Shown: positions 11,338-24,483, numbered from the stretch's first letter. The stretch: DNA of 64,000 bases from Corylus avellana (GCF_901000735.1 NC_081545.1:14248919-14312918), one strand, 5' to 3'. Numbers and translations are program-made. The notes: generated by a model from the letters alone, not told the origin.

Positions 11338-12200
11338 AGAGTCCCCAGTGAACCCTGTTGCACTTCTTGCACAACTCTAGCACCTGTCCTTTCTGGTGCT
11401 GCTGAAGTAGAGCCTGAGGGGCAATTGGAGCACGCCCTTGTGGTCGTTGGGGTGGATAACTCCCCACAACCTTTTTCTTAACTCGTCCAGCTTCTTCGGA
11501 CGATGAACCAGATCCATGAGCCCTTCGCTTTTGGTCTGCAAACTCCACCGCATTCTCTTTCAAACTCTCATCATAGATCGAAGCTCGATCCACCAAGTGG
11601 GAGAAGTTGTGGATATCAATGGATGTCATCATAGTCTGGATACAGGTATTCAGACCCCTCTCAAGCTTCTTCGTCTTCTTTTCCTCATCTGGAATAAGGT
11701 GCATAGCAAACCTCAATAACTTAAGAAAACTTGCGGCATACTTGATCACGGACATCCTCCCCTAGACCATGTCCATGAGTTCCCTTACCTTTGCTTCTGG
11801 CACCACCCTAGGAAAGAAGTGCCGATTAAACTAATTCTTGAAGATAGTCAGGTAATGGCTATCTCTGATCCTAGCTCCACAATGAGTATTGCCTTCTTAG
11901 CCTACCACCTTTTGCTCCTTAGTACATCCGATGGTACTTAATAGCTCATCCATATCATTCAGCCAATTCTCTACGCTGATATGATCACTAGTCCCATCAA
12001 AGCTGTCAGAGTAGTGACTTCAGAAATTCTTCAGAGAATAGCCGGGTTCCGATGTTGGCTACCTCGCCACTCGATCATGATCTAAAGCTGAGACTAATTG
12101 GCTAATTGCATCCATCACCCAATCTGTTCCTGTGTTGTTGCCTTGTGGATTGGAATATCCATGGGGTCTGGATGGACGTTGTCCTCAACATTTCCTAATA
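11338..12200 (-). pseudogene. E2 gag, upstream part
   Basis: The clearest frame (11755 downwards) reads FLKLLRFAMHLIPDEEKKTK then KLERGLNTCIQ, matching the Retrotrans_gag region of gypsy elements. Upstream (about 11760-12120) the frame continues with stops through segments like SVENWLNDMDELLSTIGCT and TIFKNXFNRHFFPRVV. The 3' part, including the zinc knuckle, lies beyond the inserted solo LTR at 9360-9446. Confidence 0.75.
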
Positions 12201-12393
12201 CCAAAGCATTAGGTCCAGTGGCTGGATTCCTTCAGGGCGACAATCTCTGCAATGAGAAGTAGAGTTACAACCGACTCGGTCAGAACCAAGCAACCAAACC
12301 TATGGACTTAGTCCTAGTAGCTAACTAGCCTATCCTCTAGTATGATCATTGCCATGGCTATCTCACCTACATCCGGAAGTCTTCAGAGCAAAA

Positions 12394-12407
12394 GGCTCTG
12401 ATACCAA
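12394..12407 (-). other. E2 primer-binding site, tRNA-iMet type
   Basis: On the minus strand this reads TTGGTATCAGAGCC, the standard complement of the initiator tRNA-Met 3' end. It lies three bases from the LTR end at 12411. Confidence 0.85.
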
Positions 12408-12410
12408 CTA

Positions 12411-13535
12411 TGATAAATTTCTAGGATCGTGTTTAACCTCTAATCGCCAAATAATCAAAGTATGGAACTAAGCCATAGAACAAAATAAAACATGCACAAC
12501 AGAATTAAAACAACATCAAAAACACAATACAAAATTTTTTTATGAAGTGGAAAACCCTTTGAACACATCAAAGGTAAAAACCACTCGGGGGTAGCCAAAC
12601 CCACCAAATCACTAAATGAAGATTCAGAGTTACAGACTAGACGATACTCACAACCTTGAAGACCTCTAGATTTAGTAAGAATAACAAACTTCCCATCTTG
12701 TCTCCATCCTGACCATTTTCACGGAATGCATTTTCTCACCGACCCTTCAGTAGACTTCTTTCTTCAAGTAACGAAGGCAGCAATCTTTGTGTAAGTGAAA
12801 TGAATAGGCAACACACCAAACAAGAGCAAAGGACAACCATAAGCTTTATCACATCCTCACTTGAACGAACACTCCTGAGACATAGTGCTTGAAGAGAACT
12901 ATTGAGACTGAACAGAGAAAAATCCTTCAAAAAAGTCTACTATGAACAGTGACAGTAAAATCGTTTTATAGGAGAGACATTTTACACTTCACGTCCCAAC
13001 GGGACACATTTTCTCGTTAAGACAGGATGAACAAAATAATAGATCTAAAAAATTCATGTCTTAACCGGAAAGCAGTTTCATCATGACGGGAAGAACAAAT
13101 GACACCTCCTCATCACATGTCCCATCCTAACGCACCATTTGAAGAGAAAACAAGGAGTCCAACCTTGGTCCCATTACATGTCCCATCCTGACGAGGTTTC
13201 TAACGAGGAAATAGTAGCTTCAGCTTCAATCCAGTTACATCCCTGTCCTAGTTAGCAACTCCTAATGAGAAAACAGTAGCTTCAGCTTCAATCCCATTAC
13301 ATCCCTGTCCTGATGCAATTCCTGACGAGGAACAAGTAACTTCCTGTTACATGCCTTGTCCTAACTGAACTCCTGACGAGGAAACAGTAGGTTCTCAGCT
13401 TAGTCCCCTTACAAGTCCCGTTCTGACAGGGCTTTTGATAGGAAAACAGGGAATATTCCCAAAACCCTGAAAACTTAAGTGCTATTCTCCAAAGTTTTTT
13501 TTTTTTTTTAAAAAAAAGAATTACAAGAAATATCA
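12411..13535 (-). repeat. E2 5' LTR (about 1125 bp) with U3 minisatellite
   Basis: Both ends carry TGATA on their own strand. A minus-strand TATAAAA lies at 12964-12970. Immediately upstream of it (12990-13440) there is an irregular tandem repeat of about 60 bp with CCTGACGAGG-like motifs and repeated GTAGCTTCAGCTTCAATCC, roughly six units. The outer boundary is inferred from the terminal repeat, not from a second LTR. Confidence 0.6.
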
Positions 13536-13557
13536 TTGAATTAGGCCAAACTAAAAC

Positions 13558-16500
13558 TGTAATGCCCTGTGGAAATCAATTAACTAGTAATTGACTCCAT
13601 GGTTTGCCTCCCTCTTATTTCTCTTAGAGTAAGACTCAAGGATCATACCTCACTGAAGATAGACTACAGCAGAAGACTTTTAACTACAAGATAAAGATAG
13701 TAATAACTAAATTCATAACAACACTAACAAGAGTAAATAGAAAGCATCATAACATAGATAGATCCCCAAATGTATTGGTCGAAGACCGGTTATCAAAATA
13801 ATAGTACAAACCAGAATAAATGTTCTGAATATTAAACCCTAAGTTTGACTAAATAAAGCATGAAAACTATCTCTAGCATTTCCTCACGAACGTCTCTGTT
13901 CACATCCCACATATTCTTGAGCCACACCAAGTCCAAGTCCTAAAAAAATTATCTAGACTAGGTCCTTCAAAATTACCAAATGGCTCCCCGATTCCATCTT
14001 TTCAGCTATGACAGCTAAACCACTCAATTTATACATAATGGAGGGGAATGGAATACAAGGGTAAGTCTAAAGACTTAGTGAATAAAAATGCACATGGTAC
14101 TTATGCCATTTAATGATGAACTTAGTTTGCTAATTATGCAGCATTGTGGCATGATGATTATTTATGAATGTAGTATAGATATAGTACATGCTATAATCAT
14201 GTAAATCAATGATAGTTCAACTATAAGGTCTACTTGAGATATTAATCTTTGTCAGCAGGGTTGGAGTTGTCCTGAGGGACTTATAATACAATGCCGGTGC
14301 CTAACCATTGTACACTACCGTCCATAATACTAGTAGCCCGACCGAGTCCAACCTTAAGTGGCCCACACTACTAATGATGTACGTCTTGTAGTGACCCGCC
14401 ACTTAAGGTTGAGCCGGTCACGAAATAACCATTGGATCTAAAGCCCATGTATCACATCAACATACACATTTGACCATAGATTTAACATGTATAGTAAGCC
14501 TATGGCAGCTATCCTGCATGTACTGGTGTACCATGTCATATGATAGAATTAGTCTTATCCATCTTTTACATGCATGCTCTTACAATCGCACCATGTTTGT
14601 TATTTTCTTTAAGAAGTACATTTTCACAAAATGTAGAGTTCATACATAGCAAAAATTGTGTTTGATGAGAGTTGTAAAAATGCATGTTTGGTACACAAAA
14701 TAATCGAACAATGTGGGAAAAATAACAGTTAGCATCATGTGAGTTTGTACTCACCTGGGTTGTAAAGTTCCTTCGGTAGTCCCAAATTCTCCGAATCTAT
14801 TAAAAGTATAATATTAGTTCTAAGTCCGAGTTAAAACAAACCCTAATCCTAAGACTTTGAAAACAGGGGTTGCTGTCCAAACATTCAACAAATCCCACTT
14901 AAGCAAACTTTTGGACTCGAGGCTGAATGTTTGTCTAGAATGATTCACGCAAAACTCCCATTTGGTCCAACGAGCTTCTAAGCAGTTCTAAAATGATTCT
15001 ACATTATGAAAAGGATATCTAACGTACCCTAGCCAAAAACAACCTTACCATGCAACAAGAAATATACTAAATGATAATGAAACGCTAAATCATGCTAAAA
15101 CCAAGTTAAAACCTAAAAGGACATCATAACCTCAAAAAATCCAACCAAACCATGGAATAAAATCTAAAGAAGGTAACAACTAAGTAAAAAACAAAGTTGA
15201 TCAAGAATATTACCTTTCTTTGATCAAGACCTCCAAGAAAAGCTCTCTTCCTCTCTCAAACCTCACTAAACACTGAAGTAGGGTTTCTCTAGGGCTTCGA
15301 AGGCAAAAGAGGGTTATGAAGGGCATGAGAGAGTGTTTAAATAGGTAGAGAAAAGCTGGGGGCATGCTGTGATAGTCTACGGTGCAACAAACATTTGGTG
15401 GTCCCTAGCCAAACGTTCGGTGTACTATGTGTACAGTGGTTCAGAGTTGGAGGCGTACGTTCAGTTATCACCCACTGGGTCAAACATAGTGGTTTCTTGG
15501 TTTTGCTCCTAAACATTTGGCGATCCTTTAGGTGAATGTTCGGGCAATACTGAAAACTCCCAAAAAGTACTCGAAATGGGTCCTAATGGGATCTGGATCC
15601 CCTGGAATTCCAAGGGAATTCTAGAATCTGGAATAATATGATCTTGGCCTTCCATTTTATTTGAAGGTCCAAAATAAGCCACGTGTCTAAAACCCACTTC
15701 CCTCCCAAAACCCGGATACCAAGAAATTCCCACCCAAAACCCACTTCTTCCTCACGTATAAAAAAAATCCCTACTTTACCCTTCTTCTTCCTCACACCTA
15801 GCTTCTTCATCTGCATAAGGCTCCTTTTCTGCATATAAAACCCACATGTTTTTAGGTTACCAAGAAATTCCCTCCCAAAACCCACTTCTTCCTCACGTCT
15901 GAAAAAAAAAACCCCCAGCTTACCCTTCTTCGTCTTCTGCAGAAAACCTAAAGAAAAAATTGAGGCTAAGCCGTTGCTTGAATTGCGTGGCCTTTCTGCC
16001 GCTTTTAGTGGACTCTTGCTTGTTTGTTCTTCATCGCTGGTTCATCTTTGTTCACGTCTGGGCCAAAAAAATAAAATTTGAGGCGGAGTCAAATCCACAC
16101 TCAAAACCCAACGCCAAACGCCAATACCAAATATCCAGTCAGGTTGGGTTCTCTAATTTGGGTTATTGTGTGCCTTTTTGGATTATAAGTTTTGTGAGTA
16201 CTTTTGTACTAAGGTAATTTTTTTTGCTGAGAGAATTGAGAAAAAAAAAATAATCGTGAGTAATAGTAAATGGTACATTCCATTTTCCAGACGTGTTTTT
16301 ACATATCACAATTGCAGAGTAATAGTAAATGGTACATTCCTGAACAAATACACTCATGGAAAGACCATAGACCAAGTACCTTTTTTTTTTAGAAACCTTA
16401 ACGCCCTCAAAGAAGCTAGATTTTTCTTAGAAATTCTTCTGCAGATACTTTGGCGTTCTCCAAAAGAGGAAGAAGTTGATTTTCTCCAGATGTTCTACTT

Positions 16501-16912
16501 TTTTCCAGAACAAGTACATAATCAATGTCAATCCTCCCCGAATGAAAAGAAGCCTTAGATGCAGACGAAGAAATGTCTAGATGTGAGGAAGAAGAAGCAT
16601 TAGATGTAGAGGAAGAAGCCTGGAAGAAGAAGGGTAAAGCTAGGATTTTCTTTCATGTGAGGAAGAAGAGGGTTTTGGGAGGGAATGTCTTTTGGTATCC
16701 TAAAAACAAGTGGGTTTTGGAAGGGAAGTGGGTTTTAGGCATGTGGCTTATTTTGGACCTGCAAATAAAATGGAAGGCCAAGATCATTTAATTCTAGATT
16801 CTGGAATTCCCCTGGAATTCTAGAGGATCCAGATCCGTCCTAATGACCCAAAAGCCCTAGTCAACTTTTTGACTAAGCTAATCATAGCCTAACAAGTACT
16901 AAGGGCACTACA
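13558..16912 (-). mobile_element. LTR-A: gypsy-type LTR, interrupted by a MULE-like element
   Basis: Ends are TGTAATGCCC and GGGCACTACA. On the minus strand it aligns with LTR-B (33444-34350 and 60220-61290), for example near 14640-14760 and 14250-14560. Without the insertion it is about 2.1 kb, close to LTR-B. The flanking five bases (AAAAC, GGGGG) do not match, so it is not a clean solo LTR; it may be one end of a truncated element. Confidence 0.65.
15589..16836. mobile_element. MULE-like element with ~0.2-kb terminal inverted repeats, 9-bp duplication
   Basis: Begins GGATCTGGATCC and ends GGATCCAGATCC. The inverted repeat continues about 180 bases inward, including ATGATCTTGGCCTTCCATTT. 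The flanks are GTCCTAATG at 15580-15588 and 16837-16845, a perfect 9-bp duplication as made by Mutator-like transposases. The interior has no transposase and no convincing gene; it holds several TTCTTCCTCAC-type repeats. Confidence 0.8.
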
Positions 16913-17200
16913 GGGGGCTTGGCCACCCCCATACGGCCAGATTGGGGGTGCCGAGGCACCCCTGTGGCCCATGAGGGGTGGCCGACCACCCCCAAGGGGC
17001 CAAATGGGGGTGGCCGAAACCACCCCCAAACCCTTTGGGGGTGGCCAAAGGTGGCTCGGTCACCCCCAAACGGCTGGATTAGGGGTGGCGAGCCACCCTC
17101 GTGGCCCATGGGGGGTGGCCGACCACCCCCAAATGGTTAGATTGGGGGCGGCCTAGCCACCCGTATGCCCAAAGAGGGTGGCCACAACCCACCCCCAGTT
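16913..17200. repeat. GC-rich palindromic repeat (GGGGGTGGCCGACCACCCCC type)
   Basis: About 290 bases in which GGGGGTGGCC and its complement alternate every 20-40 bases, giving many potential hairpins. Similar motifs occur in the SPH units near 44650-44750, 52860-52920 and 55620-55720. Open frames on both strands follow from the composition and are not credible genes. Confidence 0.7.
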
Positions 17201-19645
17201 TTTATTTTTATTTATTTATTTATTCTGATTTTGGTTTATTGAATTGGGGGTATTTTTGGAATTTCTTAAAATATATGTGGTTAATTTTGGAAATTTTATA
17301 CAAAAAAATGCACGTGCCTCGCATGTGATCAATTTTTGGTCAAATTGGATGGAAATAGTTAACGGAATGACTACATTGCAAATTTTTGATACTTTGTTGG
17401 GGTACATTGCAAATTTTTAAACATTGGAGGTCAAATTACAAATCGTGTAAAACTTTAAGAGGTAAAGTGTAATTTTCTCTAGTTAATATCGTAAGAAGTT
17501 AGGGAGTTATAATCATTGCTTGATGATAGTGTTTATAAGGAATGACAACTCCCGTGGTCTTGTTCAATGCATTGAATCCTCATGCTTCTGCACCAACACT
17601 TCAACCTAAAGTGTCCATATTAGGTTAATGCGTTACATTTTTATCTAATGGAATGCCCAAGTCCATTGATCATGAACAGTAAATTATGAACTTGTAAGGT
17701 TTATGGTTTAAGATCTTCATGTTTGATAACTCTTTACTGATCACACCATAAACCATATTCAATATAAGTCATGGACTATTTACATACAGATGGCGTATAA
17801 TCAATTAAGATAAGCATGTAAATGAACTATATGCTATATACTCAATAAAATAAACAAGTGAATAACAACTTTATTCAATATCAACGAAAATGTCTTACAA
17901 TTAAACCTTTTTTTTTTTTTTTTTTTCTATTCAAATAGTCTTACAATTAAACTTGAATTTTAGGGCACTATCCCCAACAATGAGGAATAGCTATTCCTTT
18001 TAAAAATGTAAGGTATAGCTATTCCCCCAAGAATGGAATAACCCTAAAAATGATTTTCTCAAAATACCATTCTTTCTTTTTCTTTTTCTTTTTTTTTTCA
18101 CCTATAAAAATATTGTTTATTTTAAATGGCCACTAAAGGTACCCAACCATCCCCTTGGTGTTGGTTGGGCACCACAATAGATGCTCCAGTGACCACGCCG
18201 GAGGCCCTCAGGGTTTGCTCTGCACCAACCCCCAATGTAATTGGAGTAGGAATAGTCATTTTTGTGTTGTTACTAAACCAAAGAATAAAGATAGTCATTA
18301 CATTTCAACTTCTTATATGTCTTACTTTATAGGAGCCTTAAGCGTCCACCTAATTGACCTAATGTAAGAGCGGCTCTCGTCATTGCATTTCTACTCTGAT
18401 AGTAGGTATCATGAAAGTATTCTCATGCTTCATTCTTTTGTTTCTCTTTTTTCTTTTTCTTGTAGTGAACAGGAGAGAGATGGAGAGAGATGATTAGATT
18501 TACTGTAGGGTGGTCCAGGCTAGCATGGGCGGTTTAGTATTATCTTTTGATAAGATAAGATCAAGGCTTTATCACTTTATAATTTGTTCACCTACATTAG
18601 ATTCCCCACCTCGAGCAAGATACAGACCAAAACGGTTAATTGGATAACCAAACCCAATATGATATACTTTTTTGTCAGGACCATGTGGGTTGATACGTAT
18701 CAACCCACATGACTGATTAAAAGTTGGAAATGATTGATTTGAACAAAAAGTGATGCAATTTCCACGCCTAAGAGTGTTGCTTCTGCACTACCCTTTTCTC
18801 CAGCTATGCAACCTAATTTTTAAGATCAGATACATGGTGCAATAGCACATTTCCCAGCTATGCAACCTAATATTATCACTTGATTGAGCCCTTTTTCTTT
18901 TTTTTTTAATAAGTAAACTTTATTAAAGAGAAACAACAGAATACACTAGGAAAAAAAAAAATCTTAGTCCCCTAGCTAGCTAAGGCCCCTCAAATTAAAG
19001 GAACAACAGAACGCACGCAAGACTAATTAAAGAAACCACAAAGAATGAAGACAATATAAAAAATATATGGGAAACTGAGCATAGTGTTTGACTTTTTTAT
19101 TTTTTATTTTTTTATTTTTATTACAGGAAGATCGAGGATAACCGTACGTGTTTTTCACTTGTTTATTAAGACCTGAGCATGGTGTTTTGGAAAGACTCTT
19201 ACATGAAAGTAGGGGAATTTTTTATATTTTTTATATTTTTTTTGTTGTTCTTTAATTAATCCTTGTTAAATTTAAAATTTAAAATTTAATTTTATTTTCG
19301 TATTTAAACAAGGAAAAATTTGTTTGAACAGCAAACCGAATAAGGTGTCAATCTCCTCATTGCACAAGGAGCAGGCGAAGATTGGAAAATACAAAGGAAA
19401 CCTCGATGTATACCTCAAACACCCAACCAAAGAATATGGCAAGACAAGGAACAAACCCAGAAATGTGTTTAGTCATGGGAGTCTAACTCCAAGCTAACTT
19501 CTTTTTATCCCAAGACCTCCCTCTTTCATAGGAGGACAACTAGTTTTTCGGAGAAATCATCACCATTCAAGAGATTTCTTTTATGGAGGAGGAAGAGAAA
19601 AGACCTGAATAGCAAATACGATGGATTGACCAACTGAGCCCTATG
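17201..19645. other. Unassigned intergenic DNA with repeat remnants
   Basis: No convincing gene. Near 17370-17420 the phrase ACATTGCAAATTTTT occurs twice in a MITE-like AT-rich stretch. A T-run at 17908-17928 and a T-run next to AATAAGTAAACTTTATTAAA at 18895-18930 look like retroposon tails in reverse orientation. On the minus strand at 19454-19272 a short frame contains FACSLCNEEIDTLFGLLFK, faintly like the zinc-binding end of LINE reverse transcriptases. All of this is weak. Confidence 0.35.
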
Positions 19646-19650
19646 GATAT

Positions 19651-20463
19651 TGTTGTGAGTTATAATATTACTCGCAAGTGTACGAGTCGTTTGTAATATA
19701 ACTTTTACAAGTAAGAGGTTGAATTCACAGGGAATTGTGTCGTGAAAATAAATTTCTATCTAAACTAATTATATTTGAACTTTGTTCCAAAATTTGTGTG
19801 ATTTTGAAATTGAAAACACAAACTGAAACAAAATAAAATAAACAAAAGATAAAATACTAAAGTTTTTGGAATCAGCCACCACAACTCATAACAACAATCT
19901 TCAAGTTCATCAATATTTTTCAAAGTTTCCAATGACACATTTTATGTATGTTTTATTTTTGCAAAACAAATTAATCAAATCATCCAAAGTATCCGTTCTT
20001 TGTACAAATCACAAAGGATATTCGATTTAGTTTAAATCATCCAATGTATCCGCGCTTTGCACAAATCACAAGGGATATCCAAATTAAACCAAAAGATTTG
20101 ATATATCTGTTGAACAAAAGACGATGGATATCCAATATTTAAGCAAAAAAACCAAGCAATCAATTAAAAGTGATCAACAATTAATTGAATATAAACAAAA
20201 CAATGAGAAATATAATTCATATCATTAGAAAAATATCAATTTACATGAAAATTATCTGTTGCTAATCATTTGTGAGGCTTCATCTTCAACCTTAGTTGGG
20301 AATTTAGCCTCTCATGGAATTGAAAGAAAATACAACCAAAATTGAATCCATGGAGTAATGAGAAGCTCAAAAAATAAAAACCTAAAATTGAGAGCTCCTA
20401 AAGTAAGGAAAAACCCTCGAATTTTCTTCTATCTTCTCTGAATTTTTGGCCTTAGCACCCCCC

Positions 20464-20494
<31 letters not shown>

Positions 20495-21080
20495 ATAACT
20501 TATTTTCTACGGTTTTCGGGTCCAAAACAGCGCAAGTCTGCTGTCTGATAAGTGGCCATCAAGACGGGCCTTTTAGTCGTCTGGACGGGCCTCCCGAGTG
20601 CGCTCAATAGCACAACATGTGCGCTTGAGCGCACTACCATTCGGACGAAACTTACCACCGTTCGGACGGGGAAATCACTGTTCGACCAGCTTGCGAATGG
20701 AGGCTCTTTTAACCTAGTAAACGTCGAAATTAGCCAAATCTTGTGAAATATGACTTTGTAGATCCTTGAGTTAGCTTTCCAATTCTACCAAGATCGCTTT
20801 AATATGAGCTCTACAACTCTAGATATGGCATTTTTAGTGGAACTCATCAAGTGGGAATCATCGCTCAATCCAAATTTGCTGTTAATGCTCCCTGAAGTGT
20901 CTTAAGCCCCAGAATTAATGGAATGAATTGCATTGTTTTCCTTTAAAGGCACAGTTTTCCCTTAGCAATCTACAAAATACTAAAAACAAAGAACTAACAC
21001 AAAACATTAGATTATAATACTACTAAGGATTAACAAATGTAAATTAAGGGGCCCAAATATGTAATATTTGGTACTCATCA
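19651..21080 (-). repeat. E3 3' LTR
   Basis: TGTTGTGAG to ACTCATCA on the plus strand, and matches 24484-25901. It contains a C-run then T-run at 20458-20493. A minus-strand TATA-like TTATAAAA lies near 20490-20497. Between 20536 and 20680, upstream of that box on the minus strand, there are repeated CGTTCGGACGG and GCGCTTGAGCGCA motifs. Confidence 0.9.
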
Positions 21081-22547
21081 AACACCCCTAAACTTACATT
21101 TTGCTAGTCCCTTAGCCAAAAAAATAAAAAATAAAAGAAAATAAATAAAAAAACGAAAAATAAAAGAAAAGCATGAAATATAAGTCCGCTGTCGTGGGAG
21201 ACACGATTGCATTTAGCATATGCAACAAGCCTTTTAAACCCCTAGGCATCCCTAGAGGACAAGTGAAGTCTTGTGAGGGTTTAATAACAATGATATCTAC
21301 AAACATTTTTAAACACTATGTTATTGACAAACGTGAATTTCCACGCAAACACATGGTCCTTACTCATGAGCATGCTTAACAAGATAAACGCCACAATCAC
21401 ATCATCAGGATATCTAAAATCAATTCACTCATAAATGGGCAACTGAGACAACACATGCTTCAATAAGTACAAAATGAGATTAACACAAATCATGAGGCTT
21501 CACTTTACTCAAAATTTTGTGTACCTCAAAATTCATAGGAATTCTATCAGATGAAAACAACTAGGCTTAAGTCAAGATATGCAATTTTTTTTTTTTGTAG
21601 GCTATGCAATGCTCGGCTCCCTTAAGCTTTCTAATTGATCTTTGTAACGAGTGTTAAGCCAGTGACTCCCAAGTCAGATGGTTTTAAGGCACTAGATGTA
21701 GAAACATTCCTAAGGGCCTAATGACTCAAGTCAAAAAGGCTATGAAGCCAAACTAGCCGTACAATCAACCAATTTGAATTTCAAACATTTTTACGCGAAC
21801 ACTTAATGCTTAATGACGCAAGAGGTTCGTTACTCAATAAGAAACTCAAAATGAAGTTGAATTTTTTTTTTCTCAGGTTAGAGTTATTTCATCAACAAAT
21901 CATCCAACAAATCTTAAGATAACACGCAATTCAATTCAAATTTCATACCTCTCTAGCCAAAAATGAGGTATGAAATTTCATACCTCTCTAGCCAAAAATG
22001 AGTTAAAGCACTCAGATTCCTAATGATGATGATGTGTTTAGGGTGTTAAACAAACCAATGAAATGCAAACCACAGTTACAATGTAATTCATACTATATCA
22101 ACAACACAGCTCAGATTTTTCTTCTTTTTTTTTCGAAATAAAATAAACACAAACAACAAAAGACAAAAATAGTAGTAATGTCTTTCTCATACCCAAACTT
22201 AAATGATACATTGTCCCCAATGTGGCAAGAGATACAATACCGTGAGGTGAGGAAACCTAAGTGTGCAAAGGCTAGGGCATCCTCCAAACTTGAACAACAA
22301 AACACCTGTTAACAAAATTAACAGCAATATTTTTTCACAGAAACACACATCAAAATGACAACAAGTAAAATGACAAAAGAAAAAGAACTTAGAAATGATG
22401 TGTGGAAAACAAAAAAAAACCAAAAAAAAAAAAAAAAATTACAGCACTTTCCGGATCATTTGGGTGTCCAACCAATCCCTTCCACCCTTTCTTCATTAGA
22501 ATTTGATAACCCTCTGGAAGGATGTTTCGACATCTCAGATAGCCTAG
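21081..22547 (-). other. E3 noncoding 3' interior
   Basis: No credible ORF. Next to the LTR the minus strand reads AAGTTTAGGGGTG, the presumed polypurine tract. A second related tract lies near 22195-22290, inside a block that shares GGGGACAATGT and ATTTAAGTTTGGG with E1 and E5. A direct duplication of TGAAATTTCATACCTCTC lies near 21940-22000. Confidence 0.6.
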
Positions 22548-23836
22548 TTACTTTCTTCGAAGGATCTTCTTAGGAACATGGTTTGTAGATTTATGACCTT
22601 GTGTGCATAGATCCTTGAGAAGTTTAGCATGAGGTGGCTCTTTGAGACATTGAGGAAATGAACCTTGGGACTCATGAAGTGTCTCAAGAGGGGAAATGAT
22701 GAAGGAAGGAGCTTCAGTACTCACTTCCTTGTCATTGGACACATTTGGATTATCCAGGGGCTCTATGTGCTCAACCTGCTCCTCTTTTCCTCCCTCCTCA
22801 TAGCTATCAACAATGAGAGGCTTAGCTGCTGATGAAGATGATTTAGGGGATGATATCTCAGTGGTTTTCCCATTTTCAGTTTGCATCTTAGGAGTGTAGT
22901 CCAATAAGAGGCCTCAGCTTGCTCACGTATCATGTCAATATCCAAATCAAATTCAAACTGAGCAAAATACTCTTCCAAAGGATCCTCCAGACTTGGCTCA
23001 TTAGAAGTCTTAGCTTGCTCAAGTAGCTTGTCCAAGTCTAGGTCACATCCAACTTGATCAAAGTACTCTCCCAAAGGTTCCTCAAGACTTGGCTCATCTA
23101 CAGTCTCATCAACAATTTCCTCACTTCCACGTGTGGTAATGGCTTGGACATGCTCATGATAGGGATTGCTGGTGTCGTCTTCATCAATCATTTATTGCCC
23201 TCTCACCATCTCCTGACTTTGAAGCTCCTCTTCCTTGATTCTGTTGAATTTATCAAATAGATGACCGAGTTGTCCTTCTAACCTTGCAATTGCTTCAGTG
23301 TTTACCATGGTGACATCTTTGAATTCTTGAATGGGTTGGTTGGCTGTTTGCCTGAACTCATTGAGTGCGTCTTCCAACGATAATTCTGGCTGTGGCATTT
23401 GAATGGTGAATTGGCCAATTAGTTGCTTGAAGGAGTTGAGAGAGTCTTCCATCGAGGCTTGATAGTCATAAGATGAAGGATGGGAAGATTGGTTGTCGAA
23501 CTGCAGATATTCAAGATGGTGCAGTTCATCGACTTGGAGAGCATAATTTCTCATAGCATGAGCTTGCCATGAGAAATCATAATGGTTACTCCAGTTTGAG
23601 GTGTAAAAATTTGAATTTGATTCAAACCCCGGGCTGGAAAAATTGATGTTCATCTGCTCATATGAAAAATTGGACAATTATCCCTACAATGAACAACTAG
23701 AACTATGATACGGATTGGAGCAGTATGAACATGATCCATGTGGGTAAAAATTCTGAGGGTAGTTGGTAGAAGCTGGCCTCTTACCACTATGAGAAGCATG
23801 TTGAACAGAAAAATTATCACCAAACGGAAAATTCAT
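22548..23836 (-). pseudogene. E3 gag-like gene, broken by in-frame stops
   Basis: Best start is ATG at 23836. The N-terminal part has a knuckle-like CSYCSNPYHSSSC. The frame is interrupted by TAA at 23680-23678, continues through a segment with MEDSLNSFKQLIGQF and ARLEGQLGHLFDKF, meets TAA at 23194-23192, and continues with QAITTRG, the position where Athila polyproteins pass towards protease. It then holds two copies of a ~36-residue acidic repeat starting EPSLEEPLGEYF and EPSLEDPLEEYF. A further frame runs 22904-22548. The resemblance is to Athila-group Gag; pol is absent. Confidence 0.6.
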
Positions 23837-24059
23837 ACTTTACAGTCACTCTTTAGTATGCAAACATCCCACATAAAATAGTAACCATTTTTTTGTTTTT
23901 TAAAGAAATAAAATAAATAGAAATGAAAACTAACACAAAAACACAAAACTAAACAACAATACCAAATTTATTTTTTTTTTTTAAAAAAAAAACACTCAAA
24001 AACTCACAAGACGAACCAAACATAAGTTTGGCAAAATTTCAGGTACTGGTCTGTTTTGG

Positions 24060-24270
24060 TGCAGTCTGCTGAAGTACGCTCGAGCGCAGATGACGAGTGA
24101 TCGAGTGCAGGCACGTGCTGGTGCGCTCGAGCATAAGTGACTTGTGCTAGAGCATATGTCTGCTAGCGCTTGAGCGCAGCTGGGGAGGATCGCGCGTAGG
24201 CGCACTTTGTCTTGCTGCCATGTGCTCGAGTTCGCTCGAGCGAACTAATGTGCACTCCAGCTCACTGCGC
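24060..24270. promoter_or_regulatory. E3 leader cluster of GCGCTCGAGCGCA motifs
   Basis: About seven variants of GCGCTCGAGCGCA (also GATCGAGTGCAG, GCTTGAGCGCAG) within 200 bases, between the primer site and gag on the minus strand. The position corresponds to the shorter cluster at 247-300 in E1. A regulatory or packaging role is inferred only. Confidence 0.4.
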
Positions 24271-24459
24271 CTGCTGCGTCTGGCAAGAACTACAAAACCA
24301 AAACTAAACAACAACAAAAAAGCTTCTATTTTTTAAAAAAATAAAAAATAAAAAATCAATAACTGTACGTAAACAATTAAAATTAAATTAAATTACAAAA
24401 ATATGAAAAATGCTAACTAAACTAGTAGAAAAATAAAATCAATTTAGACAAAAAACAAT

Positions 24460-24477
24460 TTCCCGGCAATGACGCCA
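24460..24477 (-). other. E3 primer-binding site, tRNA-Asp type
   Basis: The minus strand reads TGGCGTCATTGCCGGGAA, six bases from the LTR end. It differs from the canonical tRNA-Asp complement at three positions. Confidence 0.75.
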
Positions 24478-24483
24478 AAAACT

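Larger units (their letters stand above)
6663..13535 (-). mobile_element. E2: degenerate Ty3/gypsy retrotransposon, 3' end lost
   Basis: Read on the minus strand: LTR (13535-12411), tRNA-iMet primer site, gag, zinc knuckle and protease, reverse transcriptase, RNase H, and integrase running into the E1 LTR at 6662. Every domain carries stops or frameshifts. A copia-type solo LTR interrupts gag. The domain order (integrase last) is that of Ty3/gypsy, and the sequence looks like the chromovirus branch. Confidence 0.85.

Noticed and set aside
13100..13450. CRISPR-like regularly spaced repeats
   Set aside because: Irregular minisatellite in an LTR of a plant retrotransposon; spacers are themselves repeated and no cas genes are expected or seen.
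16882..17156. Overlapping Gly/Pro/Trp-rich ORFs on both strands
   Set aside because: Produced by the GGGGGTGGCC palindromic repeat composition.
18126..18367. Two overlapping ORFs near 18.1-18.4 kb
   Set aside because: Short, different frames, no family signature, in repeat-rich intergenic DNA.
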